Assembly: GCA_041590075.1 (NCBI GenBank)
Contig: JBFHUL010000033.1
Span: forward strand, 1 to 32,791
DNA length: 32,791 nt
Reading direction: 5' to 3'
Origin: PZPK01 sp041590075
GTDB lineage: Bacteria > Pseudomonadota > Gammaproteobacteria > Pseudomonadales > Oleiphilaceae
Below are positions 24,504-31,903 of this stretch, in pieces (position 1 is the first letter of the stretch; every line of letters begins with the position of its first letter). The notes under the pieces are model-generated. The model did not search any database and was not told the origin of the DNA. It worked only from the letters and a program-made list of their open reading frames with translations. The position numbers were made by a program, and so were the translations under genes.

Positions 24504-25615
24504 GCGCGTGCCTCCTTCGCCTGCACCAGTCCGGCGATTCCCTTAGGCAGCAGTATGGTGGTGAGTACGAACAGCCCCCCCAGCGCAAATAACCACACCT
24601 CAGGAATAACGCCAGTAAAGTAGGTTTTTGCATAGTTCACCGCAATCGCGCCCACAACGGCGCCATACAAGGTAGCGCGACCACCCAGTGCCACCCACAC
24701 AACAATCTCGATGGAGTTGAGCGGTGAGAACTCATTGGGATTAATAATACCCACCTGTGGCACATAAAGAGCTCCGGCAACCCCCGCTAAAACGGCTGAA
24801 AATGCAAAGATCCACAGTTTGACGTTTTCTACCTTATAGCCAATAAAGCGGGTGCGCGGCTCAGCATCCCGGATGGCCATGGAAACCCGTCCCAAGCGCG
24901 AGGTCACAATAAAGCGGCAGGCGATGTAACCCAGAGCGAGCGCTAATGCCGAGCTCCCAAACAGTACCAGTCGGGTGCTGTCGGCCTGCAAATCAAAACC
25001 CAAAATGTCTTTGAAGTCGGTGAGGCCGTTATTGCCGCCAAAGCCCATTTCATTGCGATAAAACGCTAACATCAAGGCGTAAGTCAGTGCCTGCGTGATG
25101 ATGGAGAGATACACGCCGGTAACACGAGACCGAAAGGTGAGCCAGCCGAAGATGAAGGCGAGAATGCCAGGCACCAGCACCACCATCAACATCGCAAACC
25201 AGAAAGAGTCAAAACCAAGCCAGAACCAGGGCAACTCCTGCCAATTCAGAAACACCATAAAATCAGGCAGCACAGGATCGCCGTACACGCCACGATCGCC
25301 TATCTGACGCATCAGGTACATCCCCATGGCATAACCGCCCAAGGCAAAAAATGCGCCGTGCCCAAGACTCAGAATACCCAGGTAGCCCCAAATCAAATCC
25401 ACTGCGACCGCCAACAATGCGTAGCAGAGATATTTGCCCAGCAGTGTCACCGTGTAGGTAGGTATGTGTAAGGCACTGTCGGGCGGAAAAAACAGGTTGC
25501 AGGCAATCACCAGCACACTGATCACAGTGAGCACGCCAAGGAAGAGTTTACTGCGCCCATCAAGCAGAGGTTGATTGTGGCGCGCAAGAACGGTTTCGTG
25601 CGAATGTGTTGTCAT
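24500..25615 (-). CDS. urtC: Urea ABC transporter permease UrtC
   Basis: 371 residues with about ten hydrophobic segments, of the LivM family. Visible landmarks: 'KYLCYALLAVAVDLIWGYLGILSLGHGAFFALGGYAMGMYLM' early on, and the ABC-coupling region 'GRVSMAIRDAEPRTRFIGYKVENVKLWIFAFSAVLAGVAGALY' later. It forms the inner-membrane channel with UrtB. It begins 2 nt after urtB and overlaps urtD by 4 nt. Confidence 0.96.
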   Translation of the reverse strand: MTTHSHETVLARHNQPLLDGRSKLFLGVLTVISVLVIACNLFFPPDSALHIPTYTVTLLGKYLCYALLAVAVDLIWGYLGILSLGHGAFFALGGYAMGMYLMRQIGDRGVYGDPVLPDFMVFLNWQELPWFWLGFDSFWFAMLMVVLVPGILAFIFGWLTFRSRVTGVYLSIITQALTYALMLAFYRNEMGFGGNNGLTDFKDILGFDLQADSTRLVLFGSSALALALGYIACRFIVTSRLGRVSMAIRDAEPRTRFIGYKVENVKLWIFAFSAVLAGVAGALYVPQVGIINPNEFSPLNSIEIVVWVALGGRATLYGAVVGAIAVNYAKTYFTGVIPEVWLFALGGLFVLTTILLPKGIAGLVQAKEARA

Positions 25616-25617
25616 GA

Positions 25618-27213
25618 TTAACCCTCCGCAGCCCGGCCTTTCTGCGGGAATAACCCGCGCGGCTTTTTCTGAATGAATAGAATGATGAACACCAGCACCA
25701 GAATTTTGGCCAGCACAGCCCCTGAGACGGGCTCAAGGATCTTGTTAGCCACACCCAGCGACATGCCCGCCACCAGTGTGCCCCACAGATTTCCAACGCC
25801 GCCAAATACCACCACCATAAAGGAATCAATAATGTAGGCCTGCCCCATGTTCGGCCCCACATTGGTTAACTGGCTCAAGGCGACACCGGCCACACCGGCA
25901 ATACCCGACCCCAATCCAAAGGTAAGTGCATCCACCCATTCCGACCGCACACCCATAGCACGGGCCATATCACGGTTCTGCGAAACCGCCCTCACCTGTA
26001 AACCCAGTACGGTTTTCTTGAGCACCATGAAGAGCGCAAAAAACACCACCAGGCAAAATACGATAATCGTCACGCGATTAATGGTGAGCGAAAAAATAGG
26101 GTTAATGTCGATGGACCCGCTCATCCATTCGGGGGTTTCGACGCTACGATTCAAAGGAGAAAAAATAGAACGTACGAGCTGCTGCAGAATCAGGCTCACA
26201 CCAAAGGTTGCCAGCAGAGTCTCAAGCGGTCGGCCTTTGAGAAACTGAATCACGCCGCGTTCGATCAGTATGCCCACCAGACCCGACACCAAAAACGCAG
26301 CCGGAATGGCAACAACCAAAGACGCGCCGATGGAATTAGGCATGAGCAACTGAATCACATAGGTGGTGTAGGCGCCAATCATGATTAATTCGCCATGAGC
26401 CATATTAATGCAGCCCATCACACCAAAAGTAATGGCAAGACCAATGGCGGCGAGTACAAGCACCGACCCCAAACTCAAGCCGAAAAACAGGGTTTCGAGA
26501 AAACTGTAAAAAGCAATTTTGTCTTCTATCTGCAGCAGCGACTTGTGCGCAGCTTTCTGCAGCACAGGGGCTTCATCGTTATTTTTTATTTGCGTCAAGC
26601 GATTACGCACTTCCGGCTCGAGGCTCCCTGCCAGCTGCTTGATCGCCTGCAACTGTGCATGTTGTTCTCCGTTTTGCAGTTGCTCTAAAGCCACCGCGGT
26701 TTCGAGCAGCTCACGCACGCGTCCGCTCTCTTCGACCAGCAAGCGTTTTTTGATTTGGGTCATCAGCGCCGGGTCGAGATCGCTCAACAAGGACTGAACG
26801 GCGGAAAATCGCACATCGGTGGCGTGGTGATTGAGGTTCACCGAAGCCAAATAGGCTTTAAGGTCGCCCCGCAGCTGATTATTCACGGGGACGCGTTTGA
26901 TTTTGCGTTTGCCGACTTCATAAGCCTCGGCATCGCTGAATAGATCTTTGATGAGTACTTTACTGCCACGCTTTTCGAGCAGTAGCACCAGTTTTTTTTC
27001 TTTTTTATGGCGATAAAGCTGGCTTTCCAGCAGCGCCTTGTACACCTCTGCGACGCGTTCGTCGCCGGATTCTGTTAATAACGCTATCCCTTTGGTGACC
27101 TGAGACAGTTTTGAAGAGTGGAGCTTACCCATCCCTTCTTCGAAGAGATCGTCTGCTGCAAAACTTGGCACCGCAAAGAGTAATGCGATACATAGCAACA
27201 ATGCCTGGCGCAT
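25618..27213 (-). CDS. urtB: Urea ABC transporter permease UrtB with N-terminal periplasmic domain
   Basis: 531 residues from the ATG at 27213, chosen because it begins a signal peptide ('MRQALLLCIALLFAVPSFA') and has an AGG ribosome binding site; the frame continues to 27264. The first 235 residues after the signal form a helical, charged extension with a repeated look ('VRFSAVQSLLSDLDPALMTQIKKRLLVEESGRVRELLETAV'). The LivH-type permease follows from about residue 240, with 'LSLGSVLVLAAIGLAITFGVMGCINMAHGELIMIGAYTTY' and 'GVRSEWVDALTFGLGSGIAGVAGVALSQ'. The extension occurs in many proteobacterial UrtB proteins, and its role is not known to me. A hairpin separates this gene from urtA. Confidence 0.95.
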   Translation of the reverse strand: MRQALLLCIALLFAVPSFAADDLFEEGMGKLHSSKLSQVTKGIALLTESGDERVAEVYKALLESQLYRHKKEKKLVLLLEKRGSKVLIKDLFSDAEAYEVGKRKIKRVPVNNQLRGDLKAYLASVNLNHHATDVRFSAVQSLLSDLDPALMTQIKKRLLVEESGRVRELLETAVALEQLQNGEQHAQLQAIKQLAGSLEPEVRNRLTQIKNNDEAPVLQKAAHKSLLQIEDKIAFYSFLETLFFGLSLGSVLVLAAIGLAITFGVMGCINMAHGELIMIGAYTTYVIQLLMPNSIGASLVVAIPAAFLVSGLVGILIERGVIQFLKGRPLETLLATFGVSLILQQLVRSIFSPLNRSVETPEWMSGSIDINPIFSLTINRVTIIVFCLVVFFALFMVLKKTVLGLQVRAVSQNRDMARAMGVRSEWVDALTFGLGSGIAGVAGVALSQLTNVGPNMGQAYIIDSFMVVVFGGVGNLWGTLVAGMSLGVANKILEPVSGAVLAKILVLVFIILFIQKKPRGLFPQKGRAAEG

Positions 27214-27302
27214 CGTCGAATACCTGAAGGGAAGTAGCAACATACCCCTGGATTCCTTGTTCATGTCGCGTGGAATGTGTGATTGGCTATTATTGTGATG
27301 AT

Positions 27303-27325
27303 GCGCAGGGCATCGCGCCCTGCGC
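27303..27325 (-). other. GC-rich hairpin between urtA and urtB
   Basis: A perfect inverted repeat with 9-bp arms (GCGCAGGGC and GCCCTGCGC) and a 5-nt loop lies 18 nt past the urtA stop. In the direction of transcription it is followed by a mixed sequence and not a T-run, so it is unlikely to be a strong terminator. A 3'-end-protecting or partial attenuation role would let urtA be more abundant than urtB, as is common for periplasmic binding proteins. Confidence 0.6.
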
Positions 27326-27342
27326 TTATTTATTGCCCAGCC

Positions 27343-28635
27343 TTAGAAATTCTGGCCAGAGCACTTACCGGTCTTGACGTTGTAGTTACCGCAAGACAGG
27401 GGCTTACGCCAGTCAGAGATAACGTCTTTCGAGCCTGGCAGGTAGTCGGACCATGCATCACCCGGAATGAGACCCGCAGTCTGGGAAACTATCTGGAACT
27501 GACCGTCGTCCTGAATTTCACCAATCAACACCGGCTTGGTGATGTGGTGATTAGGCATCATGGCTGAGTAGCCGCCACTCAGGTTGGGGACAGAAATCCC
27601 AATCAAAGCTTCCTGAACGGCTTCTGGATCGGTGGTGCCCGCAGCTTCAACAGCTTTCACCCACATGTTGAAGCCAATGTAGTGCGCTTCCATGGGGTCG
27701 TTGGTTACACGTTTCTCATCTTTAATGAACTTGTGCCATGCCTCGATGAACGCATCGTTCGCTTCATTCTCAACGCTCATGAAGTAGTTCCATGCGGCGA
27801 GATGACCTACAAGTGGACCCGTATCGAGACCGGCCAGCTCTTCTTCCCCTACAGAGAATGCCACAACAGGAATGTCGTCGGCGGTAATGCCCTGGTTACC
27901 CAGCTCTTTGTAGAACGGCACGTTTGCGTCGCCATTGATGGTAGACACCACCGCAGTTTTCTTGCCCGCAGAACCGAACTTCTTCACATCAGACACGATA
28001 CTCTGCCAATCAGAGTGACCAAATGGCGTGTAATTGATCATGATGTCTTTTTCAGACACGCCTTTGGATTTCAGATACGCTTCAAGAATCTTGTTGGTGG
28101 TACGAGGATAAACGTAGTCGGTACCGGCAAGCACCCAACGTTTGACGCCAATTTCTTCCATCAGATAGTCCACTGCGGGAATCGCCTGGGTGTTAGGCGC
28201 AGCACCGGTGTAGAACACATTCTTGGAAGACTCTTCCCCTTCGTATTGAACAGGATAGAAAAGAATGCTGTTCAGCTCTTCGAATACGGGTAATACCGAT
28301 TTACGCGATACAGACGTCCAGCAGCCAAATACCGAGGCCACTTTTTCCTTCTCAATCAGTTCGCGCGCTTTCTCTGCAAACAAGGGCCAGTTTGAGGCGG
28401 GATCTACCACCACAGGCTCAAGTTTCTTGCCCAGCAATCCGCCTTTTTTGTTCTGCTCTTCGATCAACATCAACATGGTGTCTTTGAGCGTGGTTTCCGA
28501 AATGGCCATGGTGCCCGACAACGAGTGCAATACCCCTACCTTTATCGTGTCATCAGCCGCCATGACAGTGCCAGCACTGAAGCTGAGCGTTAACGCAGCC
28601 GTTACTCCGGCCAGTTTAGCTTTTAGCGATTTCAT
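27343..28635 (-). CDS. urtA: Urea ABC transporter substrate-binding protein UrtA
   Basis: 430 residues from the ATG at 28635 with an AGGGGAAG ribosome binding site upstream; the frame extends to 28689 but that part lacks signal character. A signal peptide (cleavage likely after 'TVMA') precedes 'DDTIKVGVLHSLSGTMAISETTLKDTMLMLIEEQNKKGGLLGKKLEPVVVDPASNWPLFAEKARELI', which is characteristic of UrtA and amide-binding periplasmic proteins. 'GCWTSVSRKSVLPVFEE' and 'YEGEESSKNVFYTGAAPNQ'-like stretches continue the match. It captures urea in the periplasm for UrtBCDE. It is the first gene of the locus; the sigma-54 promoter lies about 60 nt upstream. Confidence 0.97.
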   Translation of the reverse strand: MKSLKAKLAGVTAALTLSFSAGTVMAADDTIKVGVLHSLSGTMAISETTLKDTMLMLIEEQNKKGGLLGKKLEPVVVDPASNWPLFAEKARELIEKEKVASVFGCWTSVSRKSVLPVFEELNSILFYPVQYEGEESSKNVFYTGAAPNTQAIPAVDYLMEEIGVKRWVLAGTDYVYPRTTNKILEAYLKSKGVSEKDIMINYTPFGHSDWQSIVSDVKKFGSAGKKTAVVSTINGDANVPFYKELGNQGITADDIPVVAFSVGEEELAGLDTGPLVGHLAAWNYFMSVENEANDAFIEAWHKFIKDEKRVTNDPMEAHYIGFNMWVKAVEAAGTTDPEAVQEALIGISVPNLSGGYSAMMPNHHITKPVLIGEIQDDGQFQIVSQTAGLIPGDAWSDYLPGSKDVISDWRKPLSCGNYNVKTGKCSGQNF

Positions 28636-28705
28636 TCTTGTCTTCCCCTTAAATGGCGTTGTGTTGCAGTTATGCCATCGTGTGTGCACAACTAACGAGT
28701 AGTCA

Positions 28706-28720
28706 GCAAAAACAGGGCCA
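28706..28720 (-). promoter_or_regulatory. Sigma-54 promoter of the urt-ure locus
   Basis: On the minus strand TGGCCC-TGTTT-TTGC fits the sigma-54 consensus TGGCAC-N5-TTGC with one mismatch. The invariant GG (28718-28719) and GC (28706-28707) are exactly 10 nt apart. Transcription would start near 28694, giving a leader of about 60 nt before urtA. The order of IHF-like and NtrC-like sites upstream supports the call. Confidence 0.75.
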
Positions 28721-28738
28721 AGACAGAATTTGCTTTAA

Positions 28739-28751
28739 TATCAGCACATTA
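28739..28751 (+). promoter_or_regulatory. IHF-like binding site
   Basis: TATCAGCACATTA matches the IHF consensus WATCAA-N4-TTR except for one base. It lies between the sigma-54 promoter and the NtrC-like boxes, where IHF usually bends DNA to bring the activator to the polymerase. Confidence 0.45.
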
Positions 28752-28782
28752 AGTTCGAAAATCGTCAACACACCCGGCTGCA

Positions 28783-28799
28783 CGCACCCATTGAGTGCA
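28783..28799. promoter_or_regulatory. NtrC-like box 1
   Basis: CGCACCCATTGAGTGCA contains GCACC-N5-AGTGC, nine of the ten specified bases of the NtrC consensus GCACC-N5-GGTGC. Its centre is about 97 bp upstream of the predicted transcription start, in the range of known NtrC enhancers. Confidence 0.55.
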
Positions 28800-28811
28800 C
28801 CGCAACACCCC

Positions 28812-28828
28812 TGCACTACAAAAATGCA
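28812..28828. promoter_or_regulatory. NtrC-like box 2
   Basis: TGCACTACAAAAATGCA matches nine of the twelve specified bases of TGCACC-N5-GGTGCA. Its centre is 29 bp from that of box 1, close to three helical turns, as in paired NtrC enhancer sites. Confidence 0.4.
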
Positions 28829-28964
28829 TCTTTTGTGAGCGTGGCCACTCATGGCATTGATTCTTAGGATGATGAAAGAAAGAGAAGGTTTAGGACTAAT
28901 AAAAAACTGAGATCCACCTCAAATTTTAGTATGAACATTCTAATTTTATTCAATAATCTACACC

Positions 28965-29057
28965 CAACTTACGCAGTTCTTCACTTTCAGGTTTTTTTGT
29001 ATCGCTAGCGAGTAAGCTAGAGTGGACTTTGCCCTTGGACCCCAAGGGCTTTTTTTT
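28965..29057 (+). ncRNA. Candidate small RNA ending at a strong terminator
   Basis: A canonical intrinsic terminator on the plus strand has no plus-strand gene within 13 kb before it, the nearest being ribE. The 90 nt before it include a second hairpin (CTAGC-GAGTAA-GCTAG, 29005-29020) and a T-rich single-stranded stretch (28992-28998). The 5' boundary is a guess: the AT-rich stretch around 28935-28960 could hold a promoter (ATGAAC, 17 nt, TAATCT), but both hexamers match only three of six consensus bases. No coding potential is visible. Confidence 0.35.
29031..29057 (+). terminator. Rho-independent terminator (plus strand)
   Basis: GCCCTTGG and CCAAGGGC form a perfect 8-bp stem around a 3-nt loop, and eight T residues follow directly (29050-29057). 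In the minus direction the hairpin is followed by AAAGTCC, so it does not serve msrA. Confidence 0.8.
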
Positions 29058-29079
29058 GCTCGCAATTCAACCACAGCCC

Positions 29080-29718
29080 TCAAAAGGGGCAGGAAACCCC
29101 TGTTCCACCCAAGCCACAGTAGCCATTGGGATTCTTCGCCAAATACTGCTGGTGATAATCTTCAGCGTAATAAAATCCGTTTAGTAACGCGATCTCGGTG
29201 GTAATCGAATCACAGCCGGCCTGCGTGAGCGCCTCTTGATAGTGCGCGCTACTTTTTTGTGCGCAGGCTAATTGCACCATGTTCTGGCAATAAATCCCGG
29301 AACGATACTGTGTGCCGTGGTCATTGCCCTGTCGCATGCCCTGTGTCGGGTCATGCTCTTCCCAAAACACCTGTAAGACACGCGCCAACGCCAGTTTTTG
29401 GGGATCAAACACAATCAGCACCACTTCATTGTGGCCAGTCATCCCGGTGCACACCTCCTGATAGCTGGGATTAGCAGTGTAGCCCTGTGCATAACCGACC
29501 GCCGTGGTATAAACGCCTTCCAGGTTCCAAAAACGCTTCTCTGCCCCCCAGAAGCACCCCATTCCCACTACCAGACTTTCGTAACCATCGGGAAAGGGCG
29601 GCTTGAGTGGTGTGCCCAGCACATAATGCCGGTTGGTGATCTCCAAGGCATGCTCCCTGCCCGGCAGAGCCGATTCCTCGGTAGGCATTTCGATATTTTT
29701 ACGACGAAAATAGGACAT
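29080..29718 (-). CDS. msrA: Peptide methionine sulfoxide reductase MsrA
   Basis: 212 residues from the ATG at 29718, which a GGGGAGGAG ribosome binding site precedes at good spacing; the GTG one codon earlier is less likely. E. coli MsrA also has 212 residues. The catalytic 'GMGCFWGAEKRFW' carries the active Cys, and the C-terminal 'NGYCGLGGTGVSCPF' carries both resolving Cys residues. 'GHNEVVLIVFDP' and 'DHGTQYRSGIY' complete the family pattern. It reduces the S-epimer of methionine sulfoxide in proteins with thioredoxin. It is the last gene of the TonB-like/rsmC cluster, 29 nt after rsmC. Confidence 0.97.
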   Translation of the reverse strand: MSYFRRKNIEMPTEESALPGREHALEITNRHYVLGTPLKPPFPDGYESLVVGMGCFWGAEKRFWNLEGVYTTAVGYAQGYTANPSYQEVCTGMTGHNEVVLIVFDPQKLALARVLQVFWEEHDPTQGMRQGNDHGTQYRSGIYCQNMVQLACAQKSSAHYQEALTQAGCDSITTEIALLNGFYYAEDYHQQYLAKNPNGYCGLGGTGVSCPF

Positions 29719-29747
29719 CACGCGCTCCTCCCCGATAGGTTTAGCGT

Positions 29748-30752
29748 TTATCTATATGCACGATACACACGAAATCGCGTATTTTCCGCCACCACATCGC
29801 AGCGACCCAATGCCTGTTCTATATGTGAGGCGTAACGAAGAAAGTTGTTGGCAACCAGAAAGAAGAATGCCCCTTTACTCAGTTTCTGCGGACTGTGGGC
29901 AATAAACTGCTCGGTAGTGTCGTAAGCGGTATGGACGCCCTCATGAAACGGGGGGTTAGTCAGCACCGCATCTACCCGACCTTCCACCTGCGCCCAACCA
30001 TCACTGGCATATACCTTCGCGTCGATAGCATTCAAGGCAGCACTGCGACGGGTGCACGCCAAGGCCAGCCAGCTCACATCTACCAACTCCACGTGCACAT
30101 CGGGAAATCGCTTCTTTACATACAGGCCAATTACCCCATTGCCACACGCAAAGTCCAGCACTCGGCCGCGCAGTTTTTTCGGCAGATTCTCAAGTAACAG
30201 CTGCGTCGCGTCGTCTAAATGTCCAACACTGAATATACCGGGCAAACAGGCCAACTCCAGTTGCTCTCCGTGAAGGTCGATCGTGTAGTGGCTATACCAG
30301 GCATTGATATCAAAATCGCTTTGCACGCGGGTGACATCCACGTGCCACAACTGGCAGTGCTTGGCGGCATCGATTTTCGATGCATTGTCACCAAAAGCAG
30401 GTAATTGCTTCGCGCCACTGGCGATCCCGGCTTTCTTCTCTCCAACCAGATAGAGACTCCCCCCCGCTTCCAGTTTCGCCGAGACCATGGCCAGTACGAG
30501 CCTCAACTCGTCTTTGGCCTTTGGCAGAAACACCAGCGCAGCCTCAAAACGATCGTTGGTATCCGGCGGACCAAACCAACAGGTTCGCTCGTATGCTTGA
30601 TAGGCACAATACTGTTTGTAATCGAAACTGCCCGCCCGGGCGTTGGGAAGTTCGGCCAATAACGCGGCATCGGGCGCTGCAAACACAAGCAGGCTTGCAT
30701 GTTTGGCGAGTGCATCAATATTTCGTTGAACTAATAGAGAACTTAACTGCAT
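29748..30752 (-). CDS. rsmC: 16S rRNA (guanine-N2) methyltransferase RsmC-like
   Basis: 334 residues, against 343 in E. coli RsmC. The N-terminal half is the degenerate methyltransferase-like domain that helps bind RNA. The C-terminal half is the active one: 'LPGIFSVGHLDDATQLLLENLPKKLRGRVLDFACGNGVIGLYV' (SAM-binding motif), and 'DAVLTNPPFHEG' (the NPPF catalytic motif). RsmC methylates G1207 of 16S rRNA in the small subunit. RlmG is a related alternative that is usually longer (about 378 residues), so RsmC is preferred. The start overlaps the stop of the upstream TonB-like gene by one base (TAATG). Confidence 0.85.
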   Translation of the reverse strand: MQLSSLLVQRNIDALAKHASLLVFAAPDAALLAELPNARAGSFDYKQYCAYQAYERTCWFGPPDTNDRFEAALVFLPKAKDELRLVLAMVSAKLEAGGSLYLVGEKKAGIASGAKQLPAFGDNASKIDAAKHCQLWHVDVTRVQSDFDINAWYSHYTIDLHGEQLELACLPGIFSVGHLDDATQLLLENLPKKLRGRVLDFACGNGVIGLYVKKRFPDVHVELVDVSWLALACTRRSAALNAIDAKVYASDGWAQVEGRVDAVLTNPPFHEGVHTAYDTTEQFIAHSPQKLSKGAFFFLVANNFLRYASHIEQALGRCDVVAENTRFRVYRAYR

Positions 30753-31894
30753 TAATTTTGCTCTTTCTGGTAGGGCATGAGTTCGGGTTGCTCCTGCAAA
30801 GACGAATAATGAAATCGCAGATTTGTATAGTACTTGCGCACGATGTCAGGGTCATCAGGGACTTCAAAGCGACGCACTGCGCGAATCGCATCCAACACAG
30901 AAATGTCCAGCAATCGATCGCCGCTGGTACGGTAAATGTCTGCGTCTACGAGATAGCCCTGTGAGTCGATTTCCATCCAGATTATGCCTTTCAGCTGCTG
31001 TGTGCCCTGATAAGGATTAATCCACAGTTCATAGACCTGCTGACTCATTCTATCCAGATACTTGTTGGCCATCCTCAGTTCTTTTTCGCGTTGTTCACTG
31101 AAGGGGCTTTTTACAATCTGCTCGCGTAATTGCGCCTCACTCAGAAGCACCGCATTGCCTGCGTCCTGTATCAGACTATCGGCTTGATCACTGCTAAGGT
31201 TCGCATCCTCTCCGGTAAGCCATTGATTACCTTCCATGCGGTTTTCTGCACTTTCCAAAGCGCGTGCCAGTGCATTTGAATCGGATGAAGCGAAAGGGTC
31301 TTCGGTTTGTGTCGGAGCCTGTTGGCTGAGAATGGCATCCATATCAATCGTCTCAGCATCGACGACGGAACGATAATCCGGTATCTGGCGTTCGACCACG
31401 TCGTGCGCAGCTGCCTGCTCGTCATTACTCTGTGTTGGTGTATCGTTCTTCTCGCCCTGGTTTGCGGCCCCCGAATCGTTAGTGTGGGCCTGTGCATTAC
31501 TGGCAGGGTCCTCGTGTTGTTGCGGCGCGGCAAGGTCTCCGGGATCGATTTGCGTGACGCTGTCATCTTCCTGATTATCGGAGGCAAACGCTTCGGCATT
31601 GCTCATGGGGGCATGACTCTCAGGCTCTGGGGTTTCGTCCTGCTCCTCTTCCTTCTTCTGCTCTTCTTGTTGTTTTTCTTGCTCCTTTGGCTCGGCTGCA
31701 TCCTCGGGTAAAGGCGGCACCGCTGCAGGTGCTTTGGCCGCTTGTGGCGATGTTTTTAGATTGATCTGAATTTTTTCGTTACGCAGCGGCGTTTTTTCGC
31801 TCTCCCATAGCAAGCGCCAACCCAAATAGAAAATAATGTGCAGACAAAGACTAAGCAGAACCAGAAGCCAATATCGCCTGTAAATCGCTCTCAT
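30752..31894 (-). CDS. TonB-like energy transducer with acidic linker
   Basis: 380 residues. An N-terminal membrane anchor ('YWLLVLLSLCLHIIFYLGWRLLW', residues 8-30) puts the rest in the periplasm. A long low-complexity linker follows, rich in Glu, Gln, Asp and Pro (about 45-230). The C-terminal domain (about 285-375: 'VYELWINPYQGTQQLKGIIWMEIDSQGYLVDADIYRTSGDRLLDISVLDAIRAVRRFEVPDD') has the TonB/TolA C-terminal pattern. Such proteins carry proton-motive energy from an ExbBD- or TolQR-type motor to the outer membrane. The motor genes are not in the window. It starts 9 nt after another TonB/TolA-like gene and overlaps rsmC by one base. Confidence 0.75.
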   Translation of the reverse strand: MRAIYRRYWLLVLLSLCLHIIFYLGWRLLWESEKTPLRNEKIQINLKTSPQAAKAPAAVPPLPEDAAEPKEQEKQQEEQKKEEEQDETPEPESHAPMSNAEAFASDNQEDDSVTQIDPGDLAAPQQHEDPASNAQAHTNDSGAANQGEKNDTPTQSNDEQAAAHDVVERQIPDYRSVVDAETIDMDAILSQQAPTQTEDPFASSDSNALARALESAENRMEGNQWLTGEDANLSSDQADSLIQDAGNAVLLSEAQLREQIVKSPFSEQREKELRMANKYLDRMSQQVYELWINPYQGTQQLKGIIWMEIDSQGYLVDADIYRTSGDRLLDISVLDAIRAVRRFEVPDDPDIVRKYYTNLRFHYSSLQEQPELMPYQKEQN

Positions 31895-31903
31895 AAGATC
31901 TGG

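Larger units (their letters stand above)
28636..29079. other. urtA-msrA intergenic region: regulatory sites and possible small RNA
   Basis: This 444-bp gap is the longest non-coding stretch in the window. From left to right it contains the urtA leader, a sigma-54 promoter, an IHF-like site and two NtrC-like boxes, all reading leftward. An AT-rich stretch (28860-28970) and a plus-strand terminator (29031-29057) follow. No ORF in it has coding character. I see no T-run terminator for the leftward msrA transcript. Confidence 0.6.

Noticed and set aside
28841..28856. A plus-strand sigma-54-like element (TGGCCACTCATGGCA)
   Set aside because: The GG and GC are 9 nt apart and not 10; that spacing is strictly kept in real sigma-54 promoters.
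28840..29057. A Csr/Rsm-type regulatory RNA
   Set aside because: Only four GGA triplets are present and they do not lie in repeated hairpin loops, unlike CsrB or RsmZ.
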